Shown: positions 35,997-47,266, numbered from the stretch's first letter. The stretch: DNA of 64,000 bases from Bacillus litorisediminis (GCF_022808645.1 NZ_JAKZKT010000004.1:112816-176815), one strand, 5' to 3'. Made by a program: numbers and translations. The notes: generated by a model not told the origin, from the letters alone.

Positions 35997-37370
35997 TTAT
36001 CCCAATTTTTCTTCAGCCAATTCAATCTGCTTCCTCACCTGTACAGGCGAAGTACCCCCATAGCTTTGCCGAACAGCTACGACATGCTCCGGAGCTAAGA
36101 CTTCATAAATATCTTCCTCAAATAGAGGACTGAACTCTTTAAATTCTTCCAGCTTTAAATCTAGCAGAAACTTCTGATGCTGGATCGCATACAGTACCAT
36201 TTTTCCAATCACTTCATGTGCCTCTCTGAAGGCCATTCCTTTTGTGACCAAATAGTCGGCAATGTCAGTGGCATTTGAAAAGTCCTGATTGACTGCTTGT
36301 TTCATCTGATTTTTATTTACTGACATCGTTTCAATCATCGGAGCAAGCAGCTGAAGAGAGCCTTCCAAAGTTTCAACTGTATCAAACATGCCTTCCTTAT
36401 CTTCTTGCATGTCTTTATTGTAGGCAAGCGGCAACCCCTTTAAAACAGTTAACAAGCCCATGAGGTTGCCATACACACGCCCGGTTTTGGCACGCAACAG
36501 TTCCGGCACGTCGGGATTTTTCTTTTGCGGCATAATACTTGAGCCAGTGCAGAAGGAATCATCCAGTTCAATAAATTGAAATTCTTGACTCGACCAAATC
36601 ACCATTTCCTCTGACAGTCTCGAAATATGAGTCATGATTAATGAGGCGATCGATAAAAATTCAACGATAAAATCACGGTCACTCACGGCATCCATACTAT
36701 TTGGATAGACGGTACTAAAACCTAATAGCTCAGCCGAACGGTGTCTGTCAATTGGAAAAGTCGTCCCGGCTAATGCGCCGGCGCCAAGCGGAGACCAGTC
36801 AATCCGTTTCAGGCTATCCTGAAGACGTTCTTTATCACGTTCAAACATCCAGAAATACGCCATCAAATGATGAGCAAACGAAACGGGTTGAGCCCGTTGA
36901 AGGTGCGTATACCCGGGAATTAAAGTTTCCACATTAGCTTTTGCCTGTGTCAGCAAAGCGGCCTGAACCGCTTTTACATGTTCAATTAATTCCAATGTTT
37001 TACCTTTTAGATACAGATGCATATCAGTTGCAACCTGATCGTTTCGGCTTCTTCCGGTATGGAGCTTTCCGCCTACCGGACCAATCTCGTCAATCAGCAG
37101 TTTTTCAATATTCATATGAATATCTTCATGCTCAACTGAAAATTCAATTTTGCCCGAGGCTATTCTTTCCCTGATTTGCAGGAGGCCTGCTTTAATCTTT
37201 TCTGTATCTTCCAGCGGAATAATTTTACATTCTTCCAACATTTGGACATGAGCCAGGCTTCCCTCGATATCCTGAAGGGCTAATCTTTTGTCAAAGGAAA
37301 TCGATGCTGTAAATTCTTCGACTAATCGGTTCGTTTCCTTTGTAAAGCGACCTCCCCATAATTTAGACAT
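35997..37370 (-). CDS. argH: Argininosuccinate lyase
   Basis: ArgH splits argininosuccinate into arginine and fumarate, the final arginine step. The 457-residue protein starts [13 protein letters not shown], has [20 protein letters not shown] and the fumarase-family signature [11 protein letters not shown] with the catalytic serine. Start at 37370 is chosen from TTGGAGG upstream. The ATG lies inside the end of argG (8-base overlap), so argG-argH is one coupled unit. Confidence 0.97.
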   Translation of the reverse strand: MSKLWGGRFTKETNRLVEEFTASISFDKRLALQDIEGSLAHVQMLEECKIIPLEDTEKIKAGLLQIRERIASGKIEFSVEHEDIHMNIEKLLIDEIGPVGGKLHTGRSRNDQVATDMHLYLKGKTLELIEHVKAVQAALLTQAKANVETLIPGYTHLQRAQPVSFAHHLMAYFWMFERDKERLQDSLKRIDWSPLGAGALAGTTFPIDRHRSAELLGFSTVYPNSMDAVSDRDFIVEFLSIASLIMTHISRLSEEMVIWSSQEFQFIELDDSFCTGSSIMPQKKNPDVPELLRAKTGRVYGNLMGLLTVLKGLPLAYNKDMQEDKEGMFDTVETLEGSLQLLAPMIETMSVNKNQMKQAVNQDFSNATDIADYLVTKGMAFREAHEVIGKMVLYAIQHQKFLLDLKLEEFKEFSPLFEEDIYEVLAPEHVVAVRQSYGGTSPVQVRKQIELAEEKLG

Positions 37371-38598
37371 CCGTACTTCCTCCAACAACAGATTCTTCTT
37401 TTTCCGTCTGATTTACTTGGGAAAATACCTTCGTTGGAAGTCCCCAAAGCTTAATAAAGCCAACAGCGGCATTATGGTCAAACATGTCGCCTTTTGAATA
37501 AGTTGCAAGTTCTTCATTATATAAGCTATGAGCTGATTTACGTGCAACCACAAAATGATTCCCTTTATGAAGTTTTACCCTGATTGTTCCCGAAACGCTT
37601 TTTTGTGTTTCATCCACAAAAGCTTCTAGTGCACTGCGAAGAGGTGAATACCATAGTCCTTCATAGATTAGCTTTGTCATTTGCTGTTCAATTTGCGTTT
37701 TAAATTGTGTTACTTCGCGCGGTAATGTTAAAAACTCAAGCTCTTTATGAGCATTGATTAAAATCAGGGCAGCTGGATTTTCGTAAACTTCACGAGATTT
37801 TATCCCAACCAATCTGTTTTCAATATGATCAATTCTTCCGATTCCATGCTTACCGCCGAGCAGGTTGAGTTCTTCAATAAGAGGAACTAAATCCATTTTT
37901 ACTCCATTAAGAGCAACTGGAACACCTTGTTCAAACTCAATTTCCACATACTCTGCTTCATCTGGAGTTAATGAGATTGGATTCGTCCAGGCGAATGCTT
38001 CTTCAGGTGCTTCATTCCATGGGTTTTCGAGAATACCCGCTTCACATGCACGCCCCCAAATGTTCGCATCAATCGAGAATGGATTATCTAAATCTACCGG
38101 AATTGGAATCCCATGCTTCTCTGCATATTCAATTTCCTCATCTCTATTCATTCCCCACTCCCGAACAGGAGCAATCACCTTCAAGTCCGGATTTAATGCC
38201 TGAATAGATACTTCAAAACGCACCTGGTCATTTCCTTTTCCTGTACAGCCGTGCGCAACTGCAACAGCTCCCTCCTTTTCCGCAACCTCCACTAGAAGTT
38301 TAGAAATGAGCGGACGAGAAAGAGCAGAAGATAAAGGATATTTTCCTTCATATAATGCATTTGCTTTTAATGCAGGAAGAATATAGTCTTTTGCCAATAA
38401 TTCTTTTGCATCCAATATATATGCTTTAATCGCCCCTACTTGCAGGGCTTTATTTTTAATAGCCTCAAGATCTTTCCCTTCACCGACATCAAGTCCGAGG
38501 GCAATCACGTCATATCCATATTTTTCCTGAATCCATTTAATTGAAACAGATGTATCCAATCCGCCTGAATAAGCCAATACAATTTTTTCTTTACCCAT
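37363..38598 (-). CDS. argG: Argininosuccinate synthase
   Basis: The ATP-dependent ligase joins citrulline and aspartate. The PP-loop motif is [15 protein letters not shown] at the N-terminus, and [12 protein letters not shown] is the conserved substrate segment. It is 411 residues with a slightly extended acidic C-terminus ([12 protein letters not shown]). A dedicated promoter with ARG boxes precedes it. The argGH pair lies directly downstream of argF on the same strand. Confidence 0.97.
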   Translation of the reverse strand: MGKEKIVLAYSGGLDTSVSIKWIQEKYGYDVIALGLDVGEGKDLEAIKNKALQVGAIKAYILDAKELLAKDYILPALKANALYEGKYPLSSALSRPLISKLLVEVAEKEGAVAVAHGCTGKGNDQVRFEVSIQALNPDLKVIAPVREWGMNRDEEIEYAEKHGIPIPVDLDNPFSIDANIWGRACEAGILENPWNEAPEEAFAWTNPISLTPDEAEYVEIEFEQGVPVALNGVKMDLVPLIEELNLLGGKHGIGRIDHIENRLVGIKSREVYENPAALILINAHKELEFLTLPREVTQFKTQIEQQMTKLIYEGLWYSPLRSALEAFVDETQKSVSGTIRVKLHKGNHFVVARKSAHSLYNEELATYSKGDMFDHNAAVGFIKLWGLPTKVFSQVNQTEKEESVVGGSTDV

Positions 38599-38621
38599 GT
38601 TTTAACTCCCCATTTTTGTTG

Positions 38622-38666
38622 TTATGAATTAATATTTATTGTATTGTATTTTTATTCATTTTTCAA
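38622..38666 (-). promoter_or_regulatory. argGH promoter with two ArgR/AhrC operator half-sites
   Basis: On the minus strand TTGAAA (38661-38666) and TACAAT (38638-38643) are 17 bases apart. The spacer contains AATGAATAAAAATACAAT, agreeing with the ARG box CATGAATAAAAATTCAAG at 15 of 18 positions. A second, weaker box lies at 38622-38639. Repressor binding would cover the promoter. Confidence 0.8.
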
Positions 38667-38676
38667 CAAAAAAATT

Positions 38677-39654
38677 TTAAGATTTCTTGCCAAGCAATGC
38701 CTTTAAAATCGCCTTTTGTGCATGGAGACGATTTTCTGCCTCGTCAAAAACGACCGAATGCGGGCCATCAATAATATCAGCTGTAACCTCTTCACCGCGA
38801 TGAGCTGGCAGACAATGGAGGAAGATGAAGTCTGATTTCGCATGCTCACATAAACCTTGATTTACTTGAAAATCCTTAAAATCTTGTAATCTCTGTTCTG
38901 CTTCTTTCTCTTGCCCCATGCTGGTCCAAACATCTGTTACGACCACATCTGCATCCTTTATTGCCCTGATTGGATCATTGGTAATCAAGATTTTATTGCC
39001 CATTTTAGAGGCTGCTTTCTTGGCATTCTGGGTAATCAGCGCGTTCGGTTCATATCCTTCTGGACAGGCAATGCTCATATGCATACCCACTTTAGCCGTT
39101 CCATCTAAAAGTGAATGAGCCATATTGTTATGTCCATCTCCTATATAACAAAGCTTAAGACCCGCAAGCTTTCCTTTATACTCTAAAATCGTTAACAGAT
39201 CAGCCATAACCTGAGCCGGATGGTGCAAATCCGTTAATCCATTGATTACTGGTATGGTTGCGTGCTTCGCAAATTCTTCAATCGTATCATGCTCAAAGGT
39301 TCTAACCATGATTCCGTCCACATATCTCGATAATACCTTGGCCGTATCAGACACCGTTTCGCCGCGTCCAAGCTGAATATCCTTCGAGCTTAAGAAGATG
39401 GCATGCCCGCCTAACTGAAGCATCCCAACTTCGAATGAAACCCTTGTACGAGTAGATGATTTTTCAAAGATTAACCCCAAAACTTTTCCGCTTAGATGAG
39501 AATGGGGAATCCCCATTTTTTGCTGTTTCTTTAACTCAAGTGCATCATAAAGGAGGGACATAATTTCTTCCGTGCTATAGTCAGCCAATGTTAAAAAGTC
39601 TTTTTGTGTGATCCTCGGTGTCTCAATTTGCTGCCACTTACTTATATGGTTCAT
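38677..39654 (-). CDS. argF: Ornithine carbamoyltransferase
   Basis: The enzyme makes citrulline from ornithine and carbamoyl phosphate. The carbamoyl-phosphate motif is EKSSTRTRVSFEVG, the HPAQ motif is in LHHPAQVMADLL, and FLHCLPAHRGEEV holds the catalytic cysteine. It is 325 residues, last in argCJBD-carAB-argF, so its two substrates come from enzymes of the same operon. Confidence 0.97.
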   Translation of the reverse strand: MNHISKWQQIETPRITQKDFLTLADYSTEEIMSLLYDALELKKQQKMGIPHSHLSGKVLGLIFEKSSTRTRVSFEVGMLQLGGHAIFLSSKDIQLGRGETVSDTAKVLSRYVDGIMVRTFEHDTIEEFAKHATIPVINGLTDLHHPAQVMADLLTILEYKGKLAGLKLCYIGDGHNNMAHSLLDGTAKVGMHMSIACPEGYEPNALITQNAKKAASKMGNKILITNDPIRAIKDADVVVTDVWTSMGQEKEAEQRLQDFKDFQVNQGLCEHAKSDFIFLHCLPAHRGEEVTADIIDGPHSVVFDEAENRLHAQKAILKALLGKKS

Positions 39655-39690
39655 TTATCATTCCTCCACTTTCGTCCTATATAATAGCGC

Positions 39691-42600
39691 TTATATGGCT
39701 GCTCCTGCCTTCAAGCAATGGTATTCACTTATTGTACGGGCTTTATTTTCTATTTTCGTGTTCACACTAACAGCTGCCTTAAATGTCTGCAGACTCGTAT
39801 ATATTGGAATTTGATAACGCGTTGCCTGCTCCCGTAAATAAAACCCCACCGTCCGTTCATCTCTTCCGGCTGTCGGTATATTCAAAACAGCTGTTACAAT
39901 TCCTTTTTTAAATAACTCATCCAATACGATTCGATCATTCTGGACCTTTTCAGCTTCGATTCCCTGTTTCTGTAAAAACTCTGCCGTTCCTTCAGTCCCA
40001 ATGATTTTGTATGTTGAAGATAATGCAAGCTCTTGGATAATCTCTGCACCTTCCGCTTTCGATTCATCTGAAAAAGAACATAAAAGATAAGGATTTTCCT
40101 TTTGCTCCTGCAGCAGTGGATGGCCGTCAAAGTAGAGTGCTTTTTTAATGGCTTCATCAAGTGTTTGCCCCAAACCTAACACTTCGCCTGTAGACTTCAT
40201 CTCCGGTCCGAGAGCATGGTCAACTCCCTTTAACTTACTGGCTGAAAATACAGGGAATTTAACAGAATAAAATGGCGGCTCCTCCAATAAACCTTTTACA
40301 TTTGAAATATCTGATACCTTTTCACCAAGCTGAATCGCTGTTGCCCATTCAATCAGCGGGGTGTCCGTTACCTTGCTGATTATTGGAACCGTCCTCGAGG
40401 CTCTAGGATTCACCTCTAATACATAAACCGTCTTTCCAGCAATCACAAATTGAATGTTCATAATCCCTATGATGGGAACTTCTTGTGCTATTCTTGAGGC
40501 ATAATCCACTAGCACTTCTTTTTGCTTATCTGATATTGTGACAGGCGGGAAGATGGCTGTGCTATCTCCAGAGTGAACCCCAGCTTTTTCAATATGTTCG
40601 AAAATCCCTGGAATAATGATCTCTTTCCCATCACTGATTACATCCACCTCACATTCAAGACCCGGAATATACTGATCCACTAGCAGCGGCCATATTCTTT
40701 CATTTTTTTGCTTTTTCAATAGATTTATATATTGCAGCAATTCTTCTGCTTTATGAAAAATAAACATCGACTGACCGCCAATCACGTATGACGGACGGAC
40801 TAATACTGGAAAGCCTAGCAGGCTTGCCGCATCAATCAGTTCTTCAGGTTTATTCGCTGTTTGCCCTGCAATATGAGGAATTTCCAGTCTGCTTAATAAT
40901 TGATAAAACTGCTTTCGGTCTTCCAATGCATCGATTCCTTCAACTGAAGTCCCCAGCAGAGGAACTCCTTCCTCCTTTAACGCGCTAGCCAGATTAATAG
41001 CCGTTTGTCCGCCAAATTGGATTAAAACGCCTTCTACCTTTTCTTTTTCGATTACATGCAAAACATCTTCTGCTGTTAATGGTTCAAAATAGAGTCGGTC
41101 TGCAATCGAATAATCGGTGCTGACTGTTTCAGGATTGTTATTAATAACAATAGCTTCATAACCTTTTTTCTTTACAGCATTCGTGGCGTGAACCGAACAA
41201 TAATCAAATTCGATTCCTTGCCCAATCCGAATCGGGCCAGAACTAATCACTAGAATTTTTTTGCGGTCCGTCGTTTCTACCTCATCCTCACCATGCCAGG
41301 TTGAGTAATAGTAAGGTGTAACGGCATCAAATTCAGCCGCACAAGTGTCGACCAGTTTATATCCTGGTTTTAACGACAGCGCTTTTCTTTTATCTCTGAT
41401 CATCTTTTCTTCTACTTGAAAAATTTGGGCCAACCGCTGGTCACTGACGTTGATTCGTTTTGCATCCTTCAATAGAGCCAATGGAAGCTGTTCCAGCGAA
41501 AATTGACTCAATTTTTGCTCAAGTTTCACCATTCCGTGCAGCTTTTCTAAAAACCAATAATCGATGTGGGTCAGGTTATGAATGTCAGTTACACTCATTC
41601 CGCGCCAAAATGCTTCTGCTATCGCAAAAAGCCGCAAATCTGTAGCCGTTTCTAAAAGACTGGTGATCTCTTCAAGCGGTAAAGCAGTTAAACTATGATT
41701 CTTTAATCCGCTGACGCCAATTTCTAACGAGCGAATCGCTTTGTTTAAGGCCCCTTCAAATGAACGGTCAATCGCCATGACTTCTCCCGTCGCCTTCATT
41801 TGTGTGCCTAATGAGCGGTCAGCTTCTGAAAATTTATCAAACGGGAATCGCGGAAGTTTCACCACAATATAATCAATCGCCGGTTCGAACGATGCGAACG
41901 TATTCCCTGTGATCGGATTTACAATTTCATCCAGGTGATAGCCAATCGCACATTTTGCGGCAATCCTGGCAATCGGATAACCCGTCGCCTTTGAAGCTAA
42001 TGCTGATGATCGGCTGACGCGAGGATTCACCTCAATAATATAATATTGATCGGAATGGGGGTCTAAGGCGAATTGAATATTGCAGCCCCCAATAATTTGC
42101 AAAGCGCGAATGACTTTTAAAGATGCATTTCGGAGCATTTGATGCTGGACATCTGTTAATGTTTGTGAAGGGGCGACGACAATCGAGTCACCTGTATGAA
42201 CCCCGACCGGGTCCATGTTCTCCATATTACAAACGATAATACACGTATCATTTGCATCTCTCATCACTTCATATTCAATTTCCTTCCAGCCTTTAATGCT
42301 CTTTTCGACTAATACTTGATGAATCGGGCTGGCATTTAACCCCTTTTTCAAGATGATCTCCAGTTCCTCCTGCGAATAAGCAAAACCGCCCCCCGCTCCG
42401 CCAAGGGTATATGCAGGACGAATGATCACGGGATAGCCGATTTCCTCTGCAAATTTCATGCCTTCATTAAAACTTGTTACGATTTTTGATGAAGGAATCG
42501 GTTCACCAATTTCAATCATTAAATTTCTGAATCTTTCCCGGTCTTCCCCATTTTGTATGGATTCGACTGACGTCCCGAGCAATTCAACACCATATTTTTG

Positions 42601-42924
42601 CAGGATCTTTTGCTCAAATAACTGAACTGTTAGATTTAATCCTGTCTGACCGCCTAATGTTCCAATAATCCCATCAGGCATTTCTTTTTTTATGATTTCC
42701 TCCAAAGAAGAAACAGTAAGCGGTTCGATATAGACTTTATCTGCAATCGTTTGGTCTGTCATGATAGTAGCGGGATTGTTATTAACAAGTACAACTTGAA
42801 TCCCTTCTTCTTTCAATGCTAGACAGGCTTGGGTTCCTGCATAATCAAATTCAGCGGCCTGCCCAATGACAATTGGGCCAGAACCGATTACAAGTACTTT
42901 TTTTAAGTTTTTACGTAGTGGCAT
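39691..42924 (-). CDS. carB: Carbamoyl-phosphate synthase large subunit
   Basis: The 1077-residue synthetase contains two homologous ATP-grasp halves: VIGSGPIVIGQAAEFDYAG opens the first and ISSGPIRIGQGIEFDYCS the second. A C-terminal MGS-like allosteric domain occupies about the last 140 residues. Location with the arginine genes marks it as the arginine-dedicated enzyme; the pyrimidine one would lie in a pyr operon elsewhere. It overlaps carA by 14 bases. Confidence 0.97.
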   Translation of the reverse strand: MPLRKNLKKVLVIGSGPIVIGQAAEFDYAGTQACLALKEEGIQVVLVNNNPATIMTDQTIADKVYIEPLTVSSLEEIIKKEMPDGIIGTLGGQTGLNLTVQLFEQKILQKYGVELLGTSVESIQNGEDRERFRNLMIEIGEPIPSSKIVTSFNEGMKFAEEIGYPVIIRPAYTLGGAGGGFAYSQEELEIILKKGLNASPIHQVLVEKSIKGWKEIEYEVMRDANDTCIIVCNMENMDPVGVHTGDSIVVAPSQTLTDVQHQMLRNASLKVIRALQIIGGCNIQFALDPHSDQYYIIEVNPRVSRSSALASKATGYPIARIAAKCAIGYHLDEIVNPITGNTFASFEPAIDYIVVKLPRFPFDKFSEADRSLGTQMKATGEVMAIDRSFEGALNKAIRSLEIGVSGLKNHSLTALPLEEITSLLETATDLRLFAIAEAFWRGMSVTDIHNLTHIDYWFLEKLHGMVKLEQKLSQFSLEQLPLALLKDAKRINVSDQRLAQIFQVEEKMIRDKRKALSLKPGYKLVDTCAAEFDAVTPYYYSTWHGEDEVETTDRKKILVISSGPIRIGQGIEFDYCSVHATNAVKKKGYEAIVINNNPETVSTDYSIADRLYFEPLTAEDVLHVIEKEKVEGVLIQFGGQTAINLASALKEEGVPLLGTSVEGIDALEDRKQFYQLLSRLEIPHIAGQTANKPEELIDAASLLGFPVLVRPSYVIGGQSMFIFHKAEELLQYINLLKKQKNERIWPLLVDQYIPGLECEVDVISDGKEIIIPGIFEHIEKAGVHSGDSTAIFPPVTISDKQKEVLVDYASRIAQEVPIIGIMNIQFVIAGKTVYVLEVNPRASRTVPIISKVTDTPLIEWATAIQLGEKVSDISNVKGLLEEPPFYSVKFPVFSASKLKGVDHALGPEMKSTGEVLGLGQTLDEAIKKALYFDGHPLLQEQKENPYLLCSFSDESKAEGAEIIQELALSSTYKIIGTEGTAEFLQKQGIEAEKVQNDRIVLDELFKKGIVTAVLNIPTAGRDERTVGFYLREQATRYQIPIYTSLQTFKAAVSVNTKIENKARTISEYHCLKAGAAI

Positions 42925-43993
42925 AGTTGATTTCTCCTAAAGCAAGTAATTGTTGTATAAATGAATCAAATATATGAGCAGTATCACTTGGGCCAGGATG
43001 TGCCTCAGGATGGAATTGAACAGACTGAATCGGATATTTCAGATGCTTAATCCCTTCGATTGTATCGTCATTGACATTACGGTAGGTTATCATAAATTCT
43101 TTTGGATCGATACTTTCCTCGATTACCACATAACTATGGTTTTGTGACGTCATTTTGACCTTTCCTGTTTCGATCTCTTTAACCGCGTGGTTGCCTCCAC
43201 GGTGACCGTATTTCATTTTTCCCGTTTGTGCCCCAAATGCCAGGGCAATCAGCTGATGCCCCAAACAAATACCAAGTGAAGGAAAGCTTTGCGTTATTTT
43301 TCTAATATCCTGAAATTGTTCCTTTAACTCCATTGGATCCCCAGGTCCATTGCTAAGCAGAACGCCATCCGGCTTGAGCTGACAAATTTGCTCATAGGTA
43401 AAGTGGTAAGGAACCACGGTTACCGAACAATTGGCATCTAACAATGCAGCCAGAATTGATTTTTTAAACCCAAAATCCATCAGAACCACATGCGGGCCAT
43501 TATTTTTATACGCAACAACTTCTTTTGTCGATACTTGTTTTACCCAAAAACTCCCTGCGTCCATTTGTGAAACCTTGCTGGCATCTATCTTTTGCTTTGA
43601 AATAAATCCTTTAATGGTTCCTCTTTTTCGGATTAACTGAACTAATTTCCGTGTATCAATCCCGGTAAGACCGACAATTCCGGCCTTTTTAAGCTGATCG
43701 GAAAGACTGCTGATTGCCTGATAGTGGCTTGGTGTTTCACACGCATCCCCGATTACCACACCGGAAAGGTAAGGACGTTTACTTTCATTGTCATATAGAT
43801 TAATGCCATAATTTCCTATTAGCGGGTAACAAAATGTTAAAATTTGACCCGCATATGACGGATCTGTAATCATTTCCTGATACCCGGTCATGCTCGTATT
43901 AAAAACAACCTCTCCTATGCTATCGGCTTCACTCCCAATTAACGTACCGGTAAATGTTTCCCCTGTTTCAAGTATCAAATATCCTTCTGTCAT
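42911..43993 (-). CDS. carA: Carbamoyl-phosphate synthase small subunit
   Basis: The glutaminase subunit feeds ammonia to CarB. The N-terminal domain is followed by a class I amidotransferase domain with the nucleophile cysteine in SLGICLGHQLIALAFGA and the His-Glu pair in QFHPEAHPGPSD. The ATG at 43993 follows GGAGGGAG, giving 360 residues. It directly follows argD. Confidence 0.96.
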   Translation of the reverse strand: MTEGYLILETGETFTGTLIGSEADSIGEVVFNTSMTGYQEMITDPSYAGQILTFCYPLIGNYGINLYDNESKRPYLSGVVIGDACETPSHYQAISSLSDQLKKAGIVGLTGIDTRKLVQLIRKRGTIKGFISKQKIDASKVSQMDAGSFWVKQVSTKEVVAYKNNGPHVVLMDFGFKKSILAALLDANCSVTVVPYHFTYEQICQLKPDGVLLSNGPGDPMELKEQFQDIRKITQSFPSLGICLGHQLIALAFGAQTGKMKYGHRGGNHAVKEIETGKVKMTSQNHSYVVIEESIDPKEFMITYRNVNDDTIEGIKHLKYPIQSVQFHPEAHPGPSDTAHIFDSFIQQLLALGEINYATT

Positions 43994-44009
43994 GTAAGCT
44001 CCCTCCAAA

Positions 44010-45209
44010 TTAGTCCTCTAAAGAATACTTGAAAATTGTTTCAAGGATTTGACTACATTGATCGATTTCTACTTTTGTAGTCGTTAAAGGCGGGAGTATT
44101 CTCACCACATCTGGCCCCGCTGTTAAAAGCAACAAATTTTGTTTTCTTGCTGCTTCTACCACTTTATTAGCCTTCTGCTTGATTACAATTCCTTGGAGAA
44201 GGCCTAATCCCCTTACTTCTTCAATTTGATTACTTACTTTCTTGATTTCCGTGAGCTTTTCGTGTAAATAAGTACCGAGCTCTTTGGCTTGATCCAGAAG
44301 CTTCGTTGATATAAACTGTTCCATTGTTGCTAACCCGGCTGTCGCAGCTAGAGGATTACCGCCAAACGTACTGCCATGACTTCCTGGCTGAAAACCTATT
44401 GCTGCTTTTTTATTGGCCACTATTGCACCAATCGGAAACCCTGAACCTAGTCCCTTTGCCAAACTTATTACATCTGGTTCAATTCCATACTGCTGATAGG
44501 CAAACAAAGTACCAGTCCGCCCCATCCCTGTTTGAATTTCATCTATCATCAGCAACAGATTATGTTCCTTGCAAAGCTGTGCTAATCGCTTAACCCATTC
44601 TGGATTAGCAGGAATCACTCCGCCTTCTCCCTGAACCAGTTCGAGTAGAACCGCACAAGTATGTTCTGAAACAAGTGAGTCTAGTGCCTCGAAATCATTA
44701 AAAGGAAGATAGCGGAAGCCTGGCACAAGCGGAAAGAAACCTTGCTGGATTTTTTCTTGTCCTGTAGCTGATAAAGTCGCAAGTGTCCGGCCGTGGAAAG
44801 ATTGCTTAAATGTTACAATTTCATAGCGTCCTTTCCCTAATTCCTTCTGGGCATAGCTTCTTGCCAGTTTAATTGAAGCTTCGTTTGCCTCTGCACCGCT
44901 ATTGCAAAAAAAGACCTGATCCCCGAAGGAATGATCTACTAGTAATCTGGCAAGCTTTTCTTGATTCGGTATATGATAAAGGTTAGAACAATGCCATAAG
45001 GTTTGAAGCTGTTCTTCCAGTTTGAGTTTTACTGATTCCGGTACATGCCCTAAATTACAGGTTGCGATTCCAGATGTATAATCCAAATATTGCGTACCCT
45101 GATCATCCCACACATAAGATCCTTTTCCTTTCACAATCGTAAGCGGAAATCGATTATAGGTAGGCATTAAAGGTGAAGTCACGGCAGATTGGCTAGAACT
45201 CGCTAACAT
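44010..45209 (-). CDS. argD: Acetylornithine aminotransferase
   Basis: This class III PLP aminotransferase converts N-acetylglutamate semialdehyde to acetylornithine. The PLP lysine is in ISLAKGLGSGFPIGA, preceded by the MIDEIQTGMGRTG aspartate motif; FCNSGAEANEAS binds phosphate. It is 399 residues. The ATG has AAGGAGA upstream and lies 17 bases inside argB. Confidence 0.96.
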   Translation of the reverse strand: MLASSSQSAVTSPLMPTYNRFPLTIVKGKGSYVWDDQGTQYLDYTSGIATCNLGHVPESVKLKLEEQLQTLWHCSNLYHIPNQEKLARLLVDHSFGDQVFFCNSGAEANEASIKLARSYAQKELGKGRYEIVTFKQSFHGRTLATLSATGQEKIQQGFFPLVPGFRYLPFNDFEALDSLVSEHTCAVLLELVQGEGGVIPANPEWVKRLAQLCKEHNLLLMIDEIQTGMGRTGTLFAYQQYGIEPDVISLAKGLGSGFPIGAIVANKKAAIGFQPGSHGSTFGGNPLAATAGLATMEQFISTKLLDQAKELGTYLHEKLTEIKKVSNQIEEVRGLGLLQGIVIKQKANKVVEAARKQNLLLLTAGPDVVRILPPLTTTKVEIDQCSQILETIFKYSLED

Positions 45210-46005
45210 ATTGACTCTCCTTCTCTAATGTGATTTTCGTTCCAATTTCTCTTCCTTCTGTATACGCTAATAGACTATCAGGCTCATTTCCATTTATAAT
45301 CACAACTTCTGGAACATTTGCCGCAAGACCATCTATCGCTGCTTTTACTTTTGGCACCATACCGCCATGAATGATGCCTTTATTAATTAACTCTTCTACC
45401 TCTATGTTGGTAGCTTGTTTTAGCAAATGCTTCTTTCCGTTTTGTTCCGTATAAATTCCTGGAATGTCACTGATCATACATAATTGCGCCTGCATCGCTT
45501 TTGCAATCGCTGATGCCGCGATATCAGCGTTAATGTTATAGTGTTGTCCGTGCTCATCGACTCCAAGCGGAGAAATCACCGGAATCATTCCTTGATTTAC
45601 GATATCTTCAATTAAAGCCGAATGTACCTTTGTAATTTCACCAACCAATCCCAGGCGTTCACTATTTTGAACTGGCCTCGCTAACAATAGCCCGCCGTCG
45701 ACTCCGCTCATCCCAAAAGCTGCCCCGCCTGCTTTTTGCAAATTTCGAACAATTTGTTTATTAACAGAGCCGCTTAACACCATTTCAACAACATTTAGCA
45801 CTTCTTCAGTAGTGACCCTGAGCCCATCCACAAATCTCGTTTCAATATCGAGCTGAGTTAGAAGTGAAGAAATCATTGGCCCCCCGCCATGAACTACAAT
45901 TGGCTGCCATTCCTTGGCTTCCTTTAGCTGAACTATATTTTGAAAGAAGCTTTTAGGAGCCTGATCCAAAACACTTCCGCCGCATTTAATGACAAGGTAT
46001 TTCAT
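45193..46005 (-). CDS. argB: Acetylglutamate kinase
   Basis: ArgB phosphorylates N-acetylglutamate. The 270-residue amino-acid-kinase fold shows LVIKCGGSVLDQ, VVHGGGPMIS and NINADIAASAIAKAM for nucleotide and substrate binding, and the C-terminal GGMVPKVKAAIDG. The short N-terminus lacks the arginine-sensing helix of hexameric homologues, so feedback is probably not on this enzyme. Between argJ and argD. Confidence 0.97.
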   Translation of the reverse strand: MKYLVIKCGGSVLDQAPKSFFQNIVQLKEAKEWQPIVVHGGGPMISSLLTQLDIETRFVDGLRVTTEEVLNVVEMVLSGSVNKQIVRNLQKAGGAAFGMSGVDGGLLLARPVQNSERLGLVGEITKVHSALIEDIVNQGMIPVISPLGVDEHGQHYNINADIAASAIAKAMQAQLCMISDIPGIYTEQNGKKHLLKQATNIEVEELINKGIIHGGMVPKVKAAIDGLAANVPEVVIINGNEPDSLLAYTEGREIGTKITLEKESQYVSEF

Positions 46006-46017
46006 TCGGAACCTCCC

Positions 46018-47253
46018 TTACGTTCGGTAAGAAGCATTAATTTTCACATAGTCATAGGTTAAATCGCAGCCCCATGCAGTTGCACTTCCGGATCCCTCTT
46101 TCAAATCTACAAAAATATGAACGTGTTCCTGTTCTAAATAAGCTTTTGCTTCGCCTTCGTTAAAAGGGACAGGTAACCCATTTTCAACCACCACGATAGG
46201 TCCAAGTTTGACAGTAAGACTGTTTGGATTGATCTGCCCTCCGCTGTAGCCAATTGCACAAACGATTCTTCCCCAGTTCGGGTCTGCTCCGTAAACAGCT
46301 GTTTTGACTAGGCTGGAGCCAATAATTGATTTACTGACCACCCGAGCCGTGTTATCATCGATTGCCCCTATTACCTGAACCTCAACGAGCTTTGTTGCCC
46401 CTTCACCATCTCTTGCGATTTGTTTGGCAAGTGATTCGGATACCATCCTTAATCCATCTATAAACACAGACCACTCTGGATGGTCCTTGGTTAAGGTCAG
46501 ATTATCTGCTTCTCCATTAGCCATAACAAGAACCATATCATTCGTGCTGGTATCGCCATCCACGGTAATCATGTTGAACGTTTGATTGGTAACTTCCCGC
46601 AAAGCAAACAGCAATTCATCGTGGTTAATCTTTGCATCTGTTGTAATAAAACCAAGCATTGTTGCCATATTCGGATGAATCATCCCTGAACCTTTGGCAG
46701 CGCCCCCGATTGTAACCGTCTGTCTATCTATTTCAAGCTGAACACATGCATGTTTTACACTTGTATCTGTCGTTAAAATTGCTTGTTCAAAGCGTCTTAC
46801 GGCTTCGTATTCTGGCAAGTTAATTTGTTCAATCCCGTATTTAATTTTATCCATTTCCAGCGGAACTCCAATTACTCCTGTTGACGCCACAGCCACATAA
46901 GCAGCAGGAATCCCAAGTTTTTCGGCAAAAAGAGCTTGCATGTCGTATGCATCCTTTAGACCTTGTTCTCCTGTACAAGCATTGGCGTTTCCTGAATTTA
47001 CGATAAGCGCCTGAACTTTATGCTCTTTTTTGATACTCTCCTGGGTAACGAGTAATGGAGCTGCCTGAAAAAGGTTAGTAGTATACACCGCTGCTGCTGC
47101 TGCAGGTACTGCTGAAACAATAAACCCAAGGTCCAATCTTTTTCTTTTGATGCCGCAATGTATACCTCCTGCTTTAAATCCTTTAGGTGAAGTCACACCC
47201 CCGTCCGGGATGAAGGTTATTTTATTTTCCTTGGTGATCTGCATGACGAACAT
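46018..47253 (-). CDS. argJ: Bifunctional ornithine acetyltransferase / N-acetylglutamate synthase
   Basis: ArgJ recycles the acetyl group from acetylornithine to glutamate. The Ntn-hydrolase-like precursor self-cleaves at the Ala-Thr bond of KGSGMIHPNMATMLGFITTD; the N-terminal GVTSPKGFKAGGIHCGIK and the ending DYVKINASYRT are typical. The start is either ATG 47253 or ATG 47244: both are imperfectly spaced from AGAGG. Length about 411 residues. Confidence 0.95.
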   Translation of the reverse strand: MFVMQITKENKITFIPDGGVTSPKGFKAGGIHCGIKRKRLDLGFIVSAVPAAAAAVYTTNLFQAAPLLVTQESIKKEHKVQALIVNSGNANACTGEQGLKDAYDMQALFAEKLGIPAAYVAVASTGVIGVPLEMDKIKYGIEQINLPEYEAVRRFEQAILTTDTSVKHACVQLEIDRQTVTIGGAAKGSGMIHPNMATMLGFITTDAKINHDELLFALREVTNQTFNMITVDGDTSTNDMVLVMANGEADNLTLTKDHPEWSVFIDGLRMVSESLAKQIARDGEGATKLVEVQVIGAIDDNTARVVSKSIIGSSLVKTAVYGADPNWGRIVCAIGYSGGQINPNSLTVKLGPIVVVENGLPVPFNEGEAKAYLEQEHVHIFVDLKEGSGSATAWGCDLTYDYVKINASYRT

Positions 47254-47266
47254 CTTCCTCTCTTTC